From: Nitrososphaeraceae archaeon
GTDB taxonomy: Archaea > Thermoproteota > Nitrososphaeria > Nitrososphaerales > Nitrososphaeraceae
Length of the DNA: 64,000 nt
Direction: 5' to 3'
Assembly: GCA_031316115.1 (NCBI GenBank)
Contig: JALDRC010000005.1
Span: 62,001 to 126,000, forward strand
Shown here piece by piece: positions 9,757-19,755 of the stretch. Below the pieces are notes generated by a model, which worked only from the letters and a program-made list of their open reading frames with translations, was not told the origin of the DNA and searched no databases. Every line of letters starts with the position of its first letter. Positions within the stretch are counted from its first letter, which is position 1. The position numbers and the translations under genes are program-made.

Positions 9757-9903
9757 ATGCATCCAGACGACTTGAATACTATCTGGTACTGTGAAGATTG
9801 TCATGATAGTTTCTTTTTTAATTCGGATGTAGATGATCATAAACACAAAACAGGTCATAACAAAATACGTAAAATAAGTTCCGTCTCAGGTGGAATGATT
9901 TGA
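9757..9903 (+). CDS. Small C2H2-type zinc-finger protein
   Basis: A 48-codon reading from the ATG at 9757 to the TGA at 9901-9903. The protein contains WYCEDCHDSFFFN and then DDHKHKTGH, so two cysteines spaced C-x2-C followed by histidines, the layout of a single C2H2 finger. Short proteins with one such finger are frequent in soil Thaumarchaeota and may bind DNA or partners; the role is unknown. It sits alone in a gene-poor region, just upstream of a transposase relic. The Cys/His spacing is the main reason to believe this small ORF. Confidence 0.6.
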   Translation: MHPDDLNTIWYCEDCHDSFFFNSDVDDHKHKTGHNKIRKISSVSGGMI

Positions 9904-10184
9904 TTAATTAATAAATTAGAACTTGTTTTTACTGTAAATGTATTACATTTTTAACTAATATACATGCATTAGCAATTCATAGTAATCAACTAAAATAGAA
10001 TGATAAAATTTTCTATCAATAATCTCTTTTGTTTAGATAAGCAGCGAAAGATATAGCTAAGAAACTTGTATTTGTGAAATTAATAAAATCAAATTTGAAA
10101 AAATACATTTCCTTGTATTATACCCAATTATCATAATCTATACTTGGTTTAAGTTCATGTAGTACATCTAAGTATTGATTATAT

Positions 10185-10570
10185 TAGACATGAAAAGAGA
10201 AATTACCTGTCTGTATGGAATTGGATTAAATGATTGGTTCGTACAAGATATTCAAAAGAAAAAAAGACTAACTGCTTCTATTATACATGAACCATTATTC
10301 AAATAGGAGAGCAGAATTTTTTGACTGTAGTTTTGCTTAGAACCATCTATAGTTCTGTGCTTGGAAATTATATTTTGAAGAGAAAATGCTTTTTGCAGAA
10401 AAATTCATCAGATATCTTGTATCTCAGAATAGTTTGATGTAGAGTCAACCAATATTTGGAAGACAGAATAGAAAGTTTTAATGACTATTATCCTTTTAAA
10501 CAAAATCAAGGATATATATTACATGTACATAACTAGATGCGATCCTTTGTTTCTATGTATAATAATACAA
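10185..10570 (+). pseudogene. IS6-like transposase relic (copy 1)
   Basis: Translated in shifting frames this stretch gives NYLSVWNWIK, then KKKRLTAS with II-x-E-P, IGEQNF, EPSIVSVLG, AEKFIRYLV and finally QYLEDRIESFNDYYPF and LHVHN, matching blocks of the better preserved copy at 45325-45981. The middle part with the VYTDGG block is missing, so an internal deletion joins AEKFIR to the QYLEDRIE block. Several frameshifts and stops are present. The element is dead; its ends and inverted repeats could not be defined. Coordinates are approximate. Confidence 0.7.
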
Positions 10571-10702
10571 TAGTGAAAAATATTTATGATTTTTTATTAA
10601 AGGAAATGAATATTATCTTTTAACAAAGCAGATTAGGGGGATATTATCTTTAATTAATAGTACAGAAAAAAGAAATCAACAGTATATACTTTTATCAAAC
10701 AA

Positions 10703-12508
10703 TTATACTTGCAAAATTTTTTCTAACTCTATTACTTTAGCCTTGACTAACTCAAACCCTTGTTGCCAAAAATTACTAGTGGAAATATCAATTCCAATTT
10801 CATTTAATAGATGATCAGGTTTTATAGATCCCCCAGCAGAAAGTATTTTTAGATAATTTGGAAAAAAAGAACGACCTTCCTTTTTATACTGATTGAATAG
10901 TGATAGTACTAATAAATTACCAAATGAATATGCGTAGCAATAAAATGGAGTATGATAAAAATGAGGAATATAGAGCCATTCCCATCGAAAATCTTTGGAA
11001 ACAATCATAGAACTTCCAAATTGCTTATTTAAATTATCGTGATAAAGATGGGAAAGGTCATCGATCGTAAAATTTTCTTTAGTTATTTTCTCATGTGCAT
11101 CAATTTCGAAAAGTGTAAAAAATGATTGACGCATTATAGTAGCGTACATATCATCAATTTGCTCTGCTAACAATATTTTCCGTTCATTAATTTCCGCTTC
11201 TTCTACTAGTTTTTCATTCAATAACATTTCAGCAAATACTGATGCGGTTTCAGCTAATGGCAAAGGTGCATTTGAGACGGTTATTGGTAAGTTTCTGGAA
11301 CATAAACTATGTATAGCATGACCAAATTCATGGGCTAAGGTTGAAACATCCCTTGACTGTCCATTAAAATTAAGCAGCACGTAAGGAATTATTTTAGGCG
11401 TAATAGTAGAACAAAATGCACCACCCATTTTGCCTTTCCTTATTGCAGAATCAACATGGTTATTATTTAATATCAACTCAGCAAAGTCTCTGAATTTCGG
11501 ATTAAATGATTCAAATACCTCTAGAACTAAATTGACTGCCTGTTCATAAGTATATTTTTTTCTCTTACCTTGTATGACTAATGGTGCGTATAAATGATAA
11601 CGTGTTAATTTTTTCATACCAAGCATTTTTGCTTTCAATATGAAATATTTTTGGAAGATATCAGCATATTGTCTACAGGTATCTAATAGAACATCTACTA
11701 CTTTGTCATCAATATTATTATACATATTTCTAACCGAGATCGGGGAGTTAAATCCCCTCACTTTAATATTTTCTTCATACCATTGAATGATTAAATTAAC
11801 ATAGATTTCACCCAATATTCCACTATATTTCTCATAGACATTCAATAACGATTTATATGCAGCTTCTCTCTCCTGCGGATTGTGACTTCTTACCAATGAC
11901 ATTAATTTTTCCTTATTTGCAAATTTCCTTTTCTGTATCTTATCTACTTTTTTGATATATGCCACAAATTCGAAATCATTAGTCATTCTATCATAAATCT
12001 TAACGAGTGCGCTGGGTCCTGTTACCTCGAAAATATTTACAAGTTTTTCTTCTTGTTCTGAAAGCGTATACTTTCCCATAAGTCTTTTATGTCGAAGAAA
12101 TTCCACATATACGGGATCAATATTTCTTATTAGTTCATCAGCTTTTTTCTGACTTAATAAATTTTTAAACCAAATATCAAAATAAAGTAATTTATTAGAG
12201 ATTTCTGTACCAAATAATTCCATTTCTGTGACTAATGCAGAATAGGTGTTTGAAGTAGTGTCGGAACTATATTGTAAATGTGCGTAACCCATTATTATGT
12301 TAAGTTTTTCCGAGATCTTTTCTATTTGTTTCAAAATAGTCATAAATTTTGGGGTAGTGATAGAATTATTTAGATTAGATTTAAATTTTTCAAAAATTTT
12401 CAGATCATTATTGATTTCCTCTATATAAATCTTGGAATTGATATTTTTGGTATCTATAAGATCTGTTAGATTCCAGTTTCCTAATACAGGTTTTTCAAAT
12501 AATATCAT
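10703..12508 (-). CDS. pepF: Oligoendopeptidase F (M3B zinc metallopeptidase)
   Basis: Cytosolic zinc endopeptidase that cuts short oligopeptides. The protein is 601 aa, as usual for PepF. The zinc motif HEFGHAIHS (HEXXH) is at about residues 389-397 within STLAHEFGHAIHS, and a downstream LAETASVFAEML supplies the third ligand Glu, as in M3 enzymes. The C-terminal FYCYAYSFGNLLV is the substrate-binding Tyr region. No signal peptide. It is flanked by non-coding DNA on both sides and appears monocistronic. Confidence 0.93.
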   Translation of the reverse strand: MILFEKPVLGNWNLTDLIDTKNINSKIYIEEINNDLKIFEKFKSNLNNSITTPKFMTILKQIEKISEKLNIIMGYAHLQYSSDTTSNTYSALVTEMELFGTEISNKLLYFDIWFKNLLSQKKADELIRNIDPVYVEFLRHKRLMGKYTLSEQEEKLVNIFEVTGPSALVKIYDRMTNDFEFVAYIKKVDKIQKRKFANKEKLMSLVRSHNPQEREAAYKSLLNVYEKYSGILGEIYVNLIIQWYEENIKVRGFNSPISVRNMYNNIDDKVVDVLLDTCRQYADIFQKYFILKAKMLGMKKLTRYHLYAPLVIQGKRKKYTYEQAVNLVLEVFESFNPKFRDFAELILNNNHVDSAIRKGKMGGAFCSTITPKIIPYVLLNFNGQSRDVSTLAHEFGHAIHSLCSRNLPITVSNAPLPLAETASVFAEMLLNEKLVEEAEINERKILLAEQIDDMYATIMRQSFFTLFEIDAHEKITKENFTIDDLSHLYHDNLNKQFGSSMIVSKDFRWEWLYIPHFYHTPFYCYAYSFGNLLVLSLFNQYKKEGRSFFPNYLKILSAGGSIKPDHLLNEIGIDISTSNFWQQGFELVKAKVIELEKILQV

Positions 12509-12679
12509 AAATTAAACATATTCTCGAGTTTAAGTCATATTAATAGTTATCATCACACAGATAAATAAATTTAAACATTTATTTTGAATTAATAAAAAAT
12601 AAATGAATTTGTAACTGTTAATTGTGTTAGAAATAAAATTACTAAATCTTATCTAGACCTATGAGTTGTTATTAAGTAA

Positions 12680-13090
12680 TTATCGGAGATCTTCTAGTAA
12701 ACTATCATCACGATAATTGTTTGGATCTAACCTAAATCCTTTTGTTGATTCATACGGAATTTCAAGTAATTTCAGATTATAATCTATATTTTTTTTCTTA
12801 AATTGTTTTGATAACCATAATACAAATTGTTGTTCCACCGTTACCCCTTCTTCGTTTATTATATCTTGATAAATTTCTGTTAATTTTCCAATAAATAGTG
12901 GATCAAAATAAATTTGAAAAAAATCCCATCCAAATGCATTACCATTAGAAGAAACTTCATAATCAAAATTAAATCTTATAACTAACTCTAATTCATCTAT
13001 ATATCTAATAATTTTTGTTCTTTCCTTTTCAAAATTCAAACATGCACCTGAAATGATTATTGGAGGAGAGTTGTCTAAAACTTTAATCAA
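12680..13090 (-). CDS. Unrecognised 136-aa protein
   Basis: No family recognised. The predicted protein is soluble and acidic, with alternating hydrophobic patterns in the N-terminal half (VLDNSPPIIISGACL, then a helix ERTKIIRYIDELELVIRF) and a C-terminal tail rich in D, N and R (GFRLDPNNYRDDSLLEDLR). A central helical part with VTVEQQFVLWLSKQFKKK follows a loop containing GWDFFQIYFDP. It is about 170 bp upstream of pepF on the same strand (transcribed toward it), but the gap makes co-transcription uncertain. Even amino-acid use and absence of stops support a real gene. Confidence 0.6.
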   Translation of the reverse strand: MIKVLDNSPPIIISGACLNFEKERTKIIRYIDELELVIRFNFDYEVSSNGNAFGWDFFQIYFDPLFIGKLTEIYQDIINEEGVTVEQQFVLWLSKQFKKKNIDYNLKLLEIPYESTKGFRLDPNNYRDDSLLEDLR

Positions 13091-15059
13091 TAGTTATAAA
13101 ATGGCAAAAGAAATATAAAAATGCATCTATAATTTCATTATCAAGTAAATTACAGATTTTGAACCATAATAAAGTTATTTCGTACAAAAATCTTCTAGGA
13201 TATTATAAATAATTACGTTCTGTAAAGATATCTAATTCATTATATTAACTTTAAGATATTAAATATTAACTGAAAATTAAAGCTAAAGATCTGATATATA
13301 TTCTTGTGTCTAATTTAAAATTATAATTATATAATTGATCATATATATACATATTGCTACAGAGCTTATATTTCTTGGAATTATAATAACTAAAATTAGA
13401 TATTTTTCAGTATATGACCAATAAAACTTTAATAACAAATTCTGAAATACAAAATAGATACTAATAAAAATTAGGCAATATATAAGATATCATTATATTC
13501 TGTTTCGATAAATAGAAATAACTTGATTTAATATTTTGAGTTTGATGAGTGTTTAAATATCTAAAGTCAATAGTTTATCTTAAATTCCATCCAGTCAATA
13601 ACGCATTGAGCGTTGTTGATGAACATATTCATAATCTTAAAACAAATAATAAAGAAATAGAACATAAACTATATTCTGTTGTATACTTTTTATCTATATT
13701 TTATTACCTTAATTTAATGTAATACATATAGACATCATATTAAAGATAAGAATGATAGTTACGTGTCAGCATTAAGACGAATACAAGAGTTTCGTTATGG
13801 TGATAATTATAATAAAAAAATTAATAGTAATAGTTGAAACAATTCATAATCTTCGTACCCATTATTTCTGGTTATGATTTTCAGTTAAATCATTACATAG
13901 TTCTTTCTTGGGAATAAATCTCAAAATAGAGAAACATAGTTGTTCCTGAAATAAGCACAAAATCTTGCATACAAATAGTGAAAACTCTTTTGTTGGATTA
14001 TTACCATCCAACATAGGTATTCTTCTTATGTTTAATAGGAATTTGTCTGTATACAACGAATTCATCAGAGAAGGTGATTATTTCCATATGGATATTGCGT
14101 TTGTTAAATGATAAATAAGGAGAGAAGGTAGTAGTGTAGGAGGAGGAAACAATAACTATGAACAAAAAAGAAATAGGGCAGACAGTTTCTTCTATATCAT
14201 GATATTTAAAATTTCTAGCATTTTTCAAAATTAGATTTTCCATTGAATATAGATCTTTACAGGGAATTTTCAGAAGAGTAGTAGACTATATCAAAATCAA
14301 GGAAATTCATTTTACAATTCTGAGAAGATGTATCAAGACAATGTGTATTAAGTGTAGGATATTTATATACAAAACAAAAACAATAACAACAGTATATGTC
14401 AATCTATAATATCGGTAATTGATGATGCATCAGGTCTTAACGTGATCTAAAAAGGTAATAATTATATAAAGGACTATTTGAAAAAAGAAAAAACAGAGAA
14501 AATAAGAGAAATGGTATCTCAAATCAAATATTTCAGTTGATGTAAAATCAAAACAATAGTTTTAAGTTTGCCTCAATAAGAGTACAGTTCATCATAACAA
14601 GAAGTTTTTATACTTGTGATAAAAGAGATTTCTAAAAACAATAACATTACAAAATATAATCCACATTAAACATATGACAGTATAGTTAATTTTAATCCGT
14701 AAGCAAATTGCATATTAAGCATCTGACTTTTATCAATAAAAAGAATGAATGCTGATAGTATTGTTAGAAGAACAAGAAAGGGGAATCAAGAAATTAACAG
14801 GTATATCTATCTGATTCGAAAAATTTGATATGCAAATTACAATCTACTAAAAAAACTCAGGTCATAGATGGATTAAGGAGTAGATTTCAAGTCAATAAAA
14901 CATGTACTAACTCAACATTTACTGGTAATGAAATATAGAATGCAGAAAGCAGAATCTACTATGGAGAAAGTATTGGATAACTAGTTTTTCTTTTTTTAGG
15001 ATCAAAATTCACTACTTTATGATTAAAATGTATTATTGTTGAATTAAGGGATACAATAA
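13091..15059. other. Degenerate gene-poor region
   Basis: Nearly 2 kb of very AT-rich DNA with many stops in all frames. On the minus strand two overlapping short readings (13862-14065 and 14001-14243) could together be remnants of one broken gene, but no family is recognisable. No tRNA-like GC-rich island and no clear tandem repeat were seen. Its position between two transposase relics suggests an old insertion and decay zone. Confidence 0.5.
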
Positions 15060-15290
15060 TGAAAAAATGTAATGTATACAAATGGAGTAATTTGGTGTGC
15101 TCAAGCGTGTAGCAATATTGGATTAAAATCATATTGACACTCTCTATTTTGAAAAAAAGTTTGACTGAAATGGTAAACGGGTATTATAAGGATAGAATTG
15201 AATAATTTGTAGTCAGTATCATTATGGTTCATAGAAATAGAATCTATTTCTAGAATAGAACGATCCAATTCTTTGTAACTTTTCATAATG
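15060..15290 (+). pseudogene. IS6-like transposase relic (copy 2, fragment)
   Basis: Only the central part of the transposase remains. The plus strand reads VYTNGVIWCAQACSNIGLK, then a stop, then KSLTEMVNGYYKDRIE before another stop. These align with VYTDGGIIAEEACHVIELK and KSLMERANQYFKDRIE of the copy at 45325-45981. Frameshifts separate the blocks. No N-terminal or C-terminal part was found nearby. Confidence 0.65.
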
Positions 15291-15366
15291 ATGTTAATAC
15301 ATATAATAACAATTTATTCTTGATTAAATGAGGGAGATTTTAAATTAAAAGCACATGATATTGACA

Positions 15367-15789
15367 TTATTTATTTCGATCTGGAAGAACACTAAATAAT
15401 ACTTCTTCTATCTTTGGAACTGAATCAAAAAAAATAATCTCATCTGGATTTATCCATCTATACTCCGAATTTTCCCAGTTAAGTTTGATTATTTTGGTCA
15501 TTGATAAAAAAAGAAATGGATGGATATTTAGTTTTATATAATTATCAAATGGAAATAATGAAATTACTTTACCTTTCTTCAAAAGTTGAAGCAAATTTTT
15601 TTCAATTCCTGTCTCTTCAAAGATTTCCCTATATGCACATGTTAAACTATCTTCGTTTTCTATATATCCACTTATGCCGGCCCATTTATTTCTCATAGTT
15701 TTTACATTGTTACTTCTTTTCAATAATAGCATCTTATCTGCATTTAATAAAAAAACAGTAACTACATCATGAGATAAAGATAGTTTCAA
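15367..15789 (-). CDS. Nudix hydrolase
   Basis: Nudix-fold pyrophosphohydrolase of 140 aa. The Nudix box is visible as GYIENEDSLTCAYREIFEETG (residues 41-61), with the catalytic REIFEE core at 54-59; the spacing before it is one residue shorter than the textbook G-x5-E-x7-R-E, a form seen in several archaeal members. The N-terminal strand VVTVFLLNADKMLLLKRS is typical of the family. Substrate (nucleotide sugar, oxidised dNTP, dinucleotide) cannot be told. It follows the DTD2 gene on the same strand by about 45 bp and may be co-transcribed with it. Confidence 0.85.
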   Translation of the reverse strand: MKLSLSHDVVTVFLLNADKMLLLKRSNNVKTMRNKWAGISGYIENEDSLTCAYREIFEETGIEKNLLQLLKKGKVISLFPFDNYIKLNIHPFLFLSMTKIIKLNWENSEYRWINPDEIIFFDSVPKIEEVLFSVLPDRNK

Positions 15790-15833
15790 ACAGGAAATAT
15801 ATATTATAAAGTTATTTATTAATGCAATATTTT

Positions 15834-16643
15834 TTAAAGTTTTATGATTTCCAATCCACTTTTGTTTATCAAATCCAATATTCGTTGTTTTTCTTTTCCC
15901 AGACCTTTATTGTCTAGTGCTATATGGGTTGTTTGTTCACAACATTTTGTAGTCATTTGCTTTAGGATACTTTCATTGATACTCTTTAAATTGTATTTAG
16001 AACAGATATGACCCATAGCTATATCTGAATTTAATAACAAAAAATTAAATTTTGACCCGTAGTGATTTCCTCCAAGCCCTATGCCTATTTTTTTTTTATG
16101 GGTTATAGGCCTTGAAAGGATAGTAACGATACTTTTGCATACAATAGCAGCAATATCTCTATTATTCCATTCTTTTTCTGTAGAACCTATCTCGACGAAT
16201 AGAACAGGTTTTTTCAAAGAAGTAGGTCCATGATGCGTAGCTTCAATAGTAATTTCAAATGATTGTAAATCATCTCTAAGTTTAGAGACATGTTGTAAAT
16301 AGCCTTTTTGAAGAGACGGAAAAGTAATACCTAATTCACATGGGTTACCTCCATAGCAATTATCTTGAAAATTACCAGTGAAATGACATGTCAACGATGC
16401 CTTTTTAGAACTTGAAAAATGTTTGGATAAAAAGATAAAAAATTGTGAATTTGGAACTTTTTTATCCAATTCTTCAGCATATATCAATGGAGTATCAGAT
16501 TTATACAATTGGATGTTATCATAATTTTTCGAATAAAATATATTTTCATGTTTAGAAGGTAAAAATTCTTGTTCATTCTCTAGATATGAACTCATTGTTT
16601 TGCTAGCAGGGTCCGAATCGGATACTACCAATGTAAAAAACAT
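15834..16643 (-). CDS. dtdA: D-aminoacyl-tRNA deacylase, archaeal DTD2 type
   Basis: Zinc-dependent enzyme that hydrolyses D-aminoacyl-tRNAs and so guards translation; archaea and plants use this DTD2/GEK1 type rather than bacterial DTD. The 269-aa protein shows the family blocks EATHHGPTSL (about 133-142), FVEIGSTEKEW (about 149-159), and GIGLGGNHYGSKFN (about 192-205), with the N-terminal VVSDSDPAS start that is also typical. Length is normal. It is upstream of the Nudix gene on the same strand. Confidence 0.93.
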   Translation of the reverse strand: MFFTLVVSDSDPASKTMSSYLENEQEFLPSKHENIFYSKNYDNIQLYKSDTPLIYAEELDKKVPNSQFFIFLSKHFSSSKKASLTCHFTGNFQDNCYGGNPCELGITFPSLQKGYLQHVSKLRDDLQSFEITIEATHHGPTSLKKPVLFVEIGSTEKEWNNRDIAAIVCKSIVTILSRPITHKKKIGIGLGGNHYGSKFNFLLLNSDIAMGHICSKYNLKSINESILKQMTTKCCEQTTHIALDNKGLGKEKQRILDLINKSGLEIIKL

Positions 16644-16780
16644 AATGATACTTATTTTCTAAAGATACTATATTACTTTGGGACTAATCTATAACGAATT
16701 TCAAGCAATAATTTAAATAAAATTATCAAAAATCAAGAAAAATCCATAACATTTAACATTGACATTGGATATTTTGATTT

Positions 16781-16978
16781 ATGGATAATTGGGTAGAAAA
16801 TACCTCTGACGATATAGAGGTTTCTGAAATACTTACTGTTCCCAATATAAAATACATGGTAGAAGCATTAGAGACTTTGCTACAAACAAATTTAGATGGT
16901 GAAAAACGGGCTAATGTCATTAAATTGAGAGACAAATTAATTAATATATCTGGCTCAATAATGAATGATTTTAATTAA
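16781..16978 (+). CDS. Small acidic helical protein, unknown
   Basis: A 65-aa reading, MDNWVENTSDDIEVSEIL then a long helix-forming stretch IKYMVEALETLLQTNLDGEKRANVIKLRDKLINI. No family recognised. The opposite strand carries a similar-sized reading at 16753-16935, but the plus-strand product has the more protein-like composition: heptad-like hydrophobics and charged residues, without cysteine or serine runs. It lies between the divergent dtdA gene and the convergent L19e gene. Moderately supported. Confidence 0.5.
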   Translation: MDNWVENTSDDIEVSEILTVPNIKYMVEALETLLQTNLDGEKRANVIKLRDKLINISGSIMNDFN

Positions 16979-17013
16979 TATATACTTTACCTGAAATAGA
17001 ATACCTATTTTAT

Positions 17014-17463
17014 TTATTGTTGTGCTTTTAAAACCATTACATTTTCTCTCAAATGTGCTAGTGATCTTATTTGGCCTCCATTAACTTTTTTATAAAGGCT
17101 CCAGAATATTTGTCGATTGATATCATTTCTATTTTTTAATACTTTCAAATGATACCTCATGCTTCGTATCTTCCTTACATAATTCTGTTTTTTTCCCATT
17201 CTAGCAGTTTTCTTTCCTTTTTTTGATCCTGGACCTGTACCATGTTTTTTCTTTGTCTCTAATTTTGTTTTTGCTCTGCCCCTTGATGTTCCGCGAGGTT
17301 TTGTTGTCCAGATTACCCTGTTCTTTATCAAAGAACGAATATCATCTCGAGTAATTGAATCAGCGATATCGTCTAACTTGTCTGGTTCAAATCTTATTCT
17401 ATTTGCACCCACATTCAAGATTCTAGCAACTAGTTCTCTTTTCTTTTTAAGATTTACGACCAT
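17014..17463 (-). CDS. rpl19e: Ribosomal protein L19e
   Basis: Large-subunit protein of 149 aa, normal for the archaeal form. It starts with VVNLKKKRELVARILNVGANRIRF, has the diagnostic WTTKPRGTSRGRAKTK region (about 51-66) and a very basic C-terminal helix with GPGSKKGKKTARMGKKQNYVRKIRSMR. It follows L32e with 2 bp between stop and start, the order seen in the archaeal spc operon, but here the pair is isolated from L18, S5 and the rest. Confidence 0.97.
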   Translation of the reverse strand: MVVNLKKKRELVARILNVGANRIRFEPDKLDDIADSITRDDIRSLIKNRVIWTTKPRGTSRGRAKTKLETKKKHGTGPGSKKGKKTARMGKKQNYVRKIRSMRYHLKVLKNRNDINRQIFWSLYKKVNGGQIRSLAHLRENVMVLKAQQ

Positions 17464-17465
17464 TT

Positions 17466-17891
17466 TTAGTTGTTAGCCTCTTTTGATGTAACGAGTTTTG
17501 AGTTAGAATCAGATTTACCTGGATTTAGAACTTTGATCCCTAATTCAAAAGCTTTTGATACGATTTGTTTTTTCTTTAATTTCCCTACAGTGCGAGAAAT
17601 TCTTGCCGCCTCATTTTTTGGGTTTAATTTTTCAATCTCATTGACATTGCACACTAATCTATCAACATATCCAGAGGGATGGAGACCACGTGAAATTTTA
17701 GGTCCTCTATACCCTATTTTAACTATTGATGGTACGCCAGATACTTGTAATCTCATCTTATTATCTTTGCCTTTCGGTTTTCTCCAATTTTCTGCAAGTC
17801 TATCATATCTCCAACTTTCCTGTCTAACAAATTTCGGTCTATGTTCTGAAATATTTCTTCTCTTTTCAAGCAATTCCTTATTTATTACCAT
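17466..17891 (-). CDS. rpl32e: Ribosomal protein L32e
   Basis: Large-subunit protein of 141 aa. The core PKFVRQESWRYDRLAENWRKPKG (from about residue 19) and SGVPSIVKIGYRGPK, with GLHPSGY(V) soon after, are diagnostic. Archaeal L32e is often longer at the N-terminus; this one is the short form. It is the first gene of a two-gene unit with L19e. A poly-AT region upstream (17900-17960) would hold the promoter. Confidence 0.97.
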   Translation of the reverse strand: MVINKELLEKRRNISEHRPKFVRQESWRYDRLAENWRKPKGKDNKMRLQVSGVPSIVKIGYRGPKISRGLHPSGYVDRLVCNVNEIEKLNPKNEAARISRTVGKLKKKQIVSKAFELGIKVLNPGKSDSNSKLVTSKEANN

Positions 17892-17980
17892 GTATCTGCA
17901 GGAAAAATTAATTTCAAATTTTCAATAAATACTTTTCCCCCATTATTTAAATGCATAATTCTTGAAATACAAAATAAGCG

Positions 17981-17992
17981 CATAAATATATC
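17981..17992 (+). promoter_or_regulatory. Putative TATA box of the superoxide dismutase gene
   Basis: Plus-strand cataaatatatc, centred about 42 bp before the sod start codon. A start of transcription 25 bp on would leave a leader of roughly 15 nt. Position and sequence only; no factor-binding operator was recognised. Confidence 0.3.
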
Positions 17993-18028
17993 ACAAAGAA
18001 TAATAATGCAGGACATGAAATAATCGAT

Positions 18029-18655
18029 ATGAAAAAATATGAATTACCATCCTTACCTTATAATTACGATGCATTAGAGCCGTATATTGATGCACGAACT
18101 ATGGAGATACATCACACAAAACATCATCAAACATATACCGATAAGCTTAACGCAGCGTTAGACGGGTGTTCAAACGATGTTCAAGAAAAAGACATTGTAG
18201 AAATACTTTCAAATCTTGAAATTGTCCCTGAGGATAAAAAAAGTGCGATTAATTTTAATGGAGGAGGATTCGATAATCATCGAATATTTTGGCATAATAT
18301 GAAATCTAATGGAGGAGGAGAACCAGGAGGAGCTATTGCAGATGCAATAACTTCATCATTTCAGAGCTTTTCCGCTTTCAAGGAAAAATTTTCATCTACA
18401 ACAGCAGTAATCCAAGGCAGTGGATGGGGATGGCTAGTATACAATCCTTCAAATAATAAAGTGGAATACAAATCTATGCCTAATCAGACAAGTCCCAGGA
18501 CTGAAGGTTTGATTCCCCTACTAGGATGCGATGTATGGGAGCATGCATATTATCTAAAATATCAAAATAAAAGACCAGATTACATTTCTGCTTGGTGGAA
18601 TGTTATAAATTGGGATGATGTCGAAAGAAGGCTTAATGAAGCATCTAATAAATAA
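18029..18655 (+). CDS. sod: Superoxide dismutase, Fe/Mn family
   Basis: Cytosolic enzyme of 208 aa turning superoxide into oxygen and peroxide, useful for an aerobic ammonia oxidiser. All metal ligands are visible: His in TMEIHHTKHHQTY (about 26-38), His in FDNHRIFWHNM (about 79-89), and Asp and His of LGCDVWEHAYYLKYQNKRP. GSGWGWLV is also present. The metal cannot be decided firmly from sequence. Monocistronic, followed by almost 800 bp without a gene. Confidence 0.96.
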   Translation: MKKYELPSLPYNYDALEPYIDARTMEIHHTKHHQTYTDKLNAALDGCSNDVQEKDIVEILSNLEIVPEDKKSAINFNGGGFDNHRIFWHNMKSNGGGEPGGAIADAITSSFQSFSAFKEKFSSTTAVIQGSGWGWLVYNPSNNKVEYKSMPNQTSPRTEGLIPLLGCDVWEHAYYLKYQNKRPDYISAWWNVINWDDVERRLNEASNK

Positions 18656-19433
18656 AAATTTAGATTAAGGAATATTTTTGCAAACTAACTTATTTTTTTA
18701 TATCAACATTTCAGATAATCCATGAATAATATCTTTAGTTTAGATACGAATTAAGTCTAGTATAATTATATCAAATATGTTAAATTCATTCAATCCTTTC
18801 AAGTGCCCCTAAAATAAAACTATTTAATCTCAAATTTAGAAAGTTATTTCTAATTTTTACGTTATTCAGATAAACAAATAGATTGATCTAATTCTATAAA
18901 CGATTTAGATCACAACTATTCATTTTCTTTTTGAAACAAAGATAGCAATCATCAAAACATAAAAACATATCTTAAAATATTGCATTACTCTTGTTTTGGA
19001 GTAACAGCCTAATCAATCATTTATAAAGTGGTTTTGTTGATTTCGAATTCATTAATGGTTCATGTGGTTTTTCCTATATTATTTTAGTAACTGTAAAAAT
19101 AATTCTAAAGATATCATATTATGAATTTTTTCATTCTTATTATTTTCGTCATTCTTTAAAAATGAGATTTATGTTCTAAATCAAGTTATTTTATCAATTA
19201 GTGCAATCTAACATGAAACAAGTTTGATCGCCATCGAAAAGATCATTTGACAATATTTTACTTGTTATATCGATAAAATAGTATTATAGAAAATAGTATT
19301 AAAAAACATTAATTCATAGTAAAAATGTCACATTTTTAAAAAAAATTGGAAAAGATTTCAATATTTTTTGTTTTATAAAATATATGACTAAAAAAGTGAT
19401 ATAGCGCAGCGAATTTCAATACGCATTAGATAA
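18656..19433. other. Non-coding stretch between sod and rps10
   Basis: About 780 bp, very AT-rich, with no credible ORF on either strand, no GC-rich RNA island and no clear repeats. The two flanking genes converge, so promoters are not expected here unless an unseen small RNA exists. Confidence 0.5.
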
Positions 19434-19742
19434 TCAAGTTAGAGACACTTCTATGTATACATCATCAGGTATTCGAAGACGCATTAGCTGTCTTATTGCT
19501 TTGTCATCAGCACCTAGGTCTATTACTCTACGGTGTATTCTTAGTTCATATTTATCCCATGTATTTGTACCTTGTCCACATGGTGACTTACGAGTAACTA
19601 CTTTCATTTTTTTTGTTGGAAGGGGATATGGACCCTTTAAACTAATTCCACTTTTTTCCCCTATACCTTTAATTTCAGAACATACACCTTCCAAAGTAGA
19701 AAGATTAGTGCTCGTTAGTTTTATTCTTGCTTCCTGAGGCAT
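19434..19742 (-). CDS. rps10: Ribosomal protein S10
   Basis: Small-subunit protein of 102 aa. Recognised by ARIKLTSTNLSTLEGVCSEI at the start, GPYPLPTKKMKVVTRKSPCG (about 39-58) and the end YELRIHRRVIDLGADDKAIRQL. It lies 13 bp after the EF-1 alpha gene on the same strand; the tuf-S10 pair is an old archaeal operon linkage. Confidence 0.98.
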   Translation of the reverse strand: MPQEARIKLTSTNLSTLEGVCSEIKGIGEKSGISLKGPYPLPTKKMKVVTRKSPCGQGTNTWDKYELRIHRRVIDLGADDKAIRQLMRLRIPDDVYIEVSLT

Positions 19743-19755
19743 TATTAAATTTCAC

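Noticed and set aside
13862-14243. Two overlapping minus-strand ORFs of 67 and 80 codons
   Set aside because: No recognisable motif, abundant stops around them; noted only as possible remnants of a broken gene.
16753-16935. 60-codon minus-strand ORF overlapping the small plus-strand gene
   Set aside because: Composition is less protein-like than the plus-strand reading at 16781-16978.
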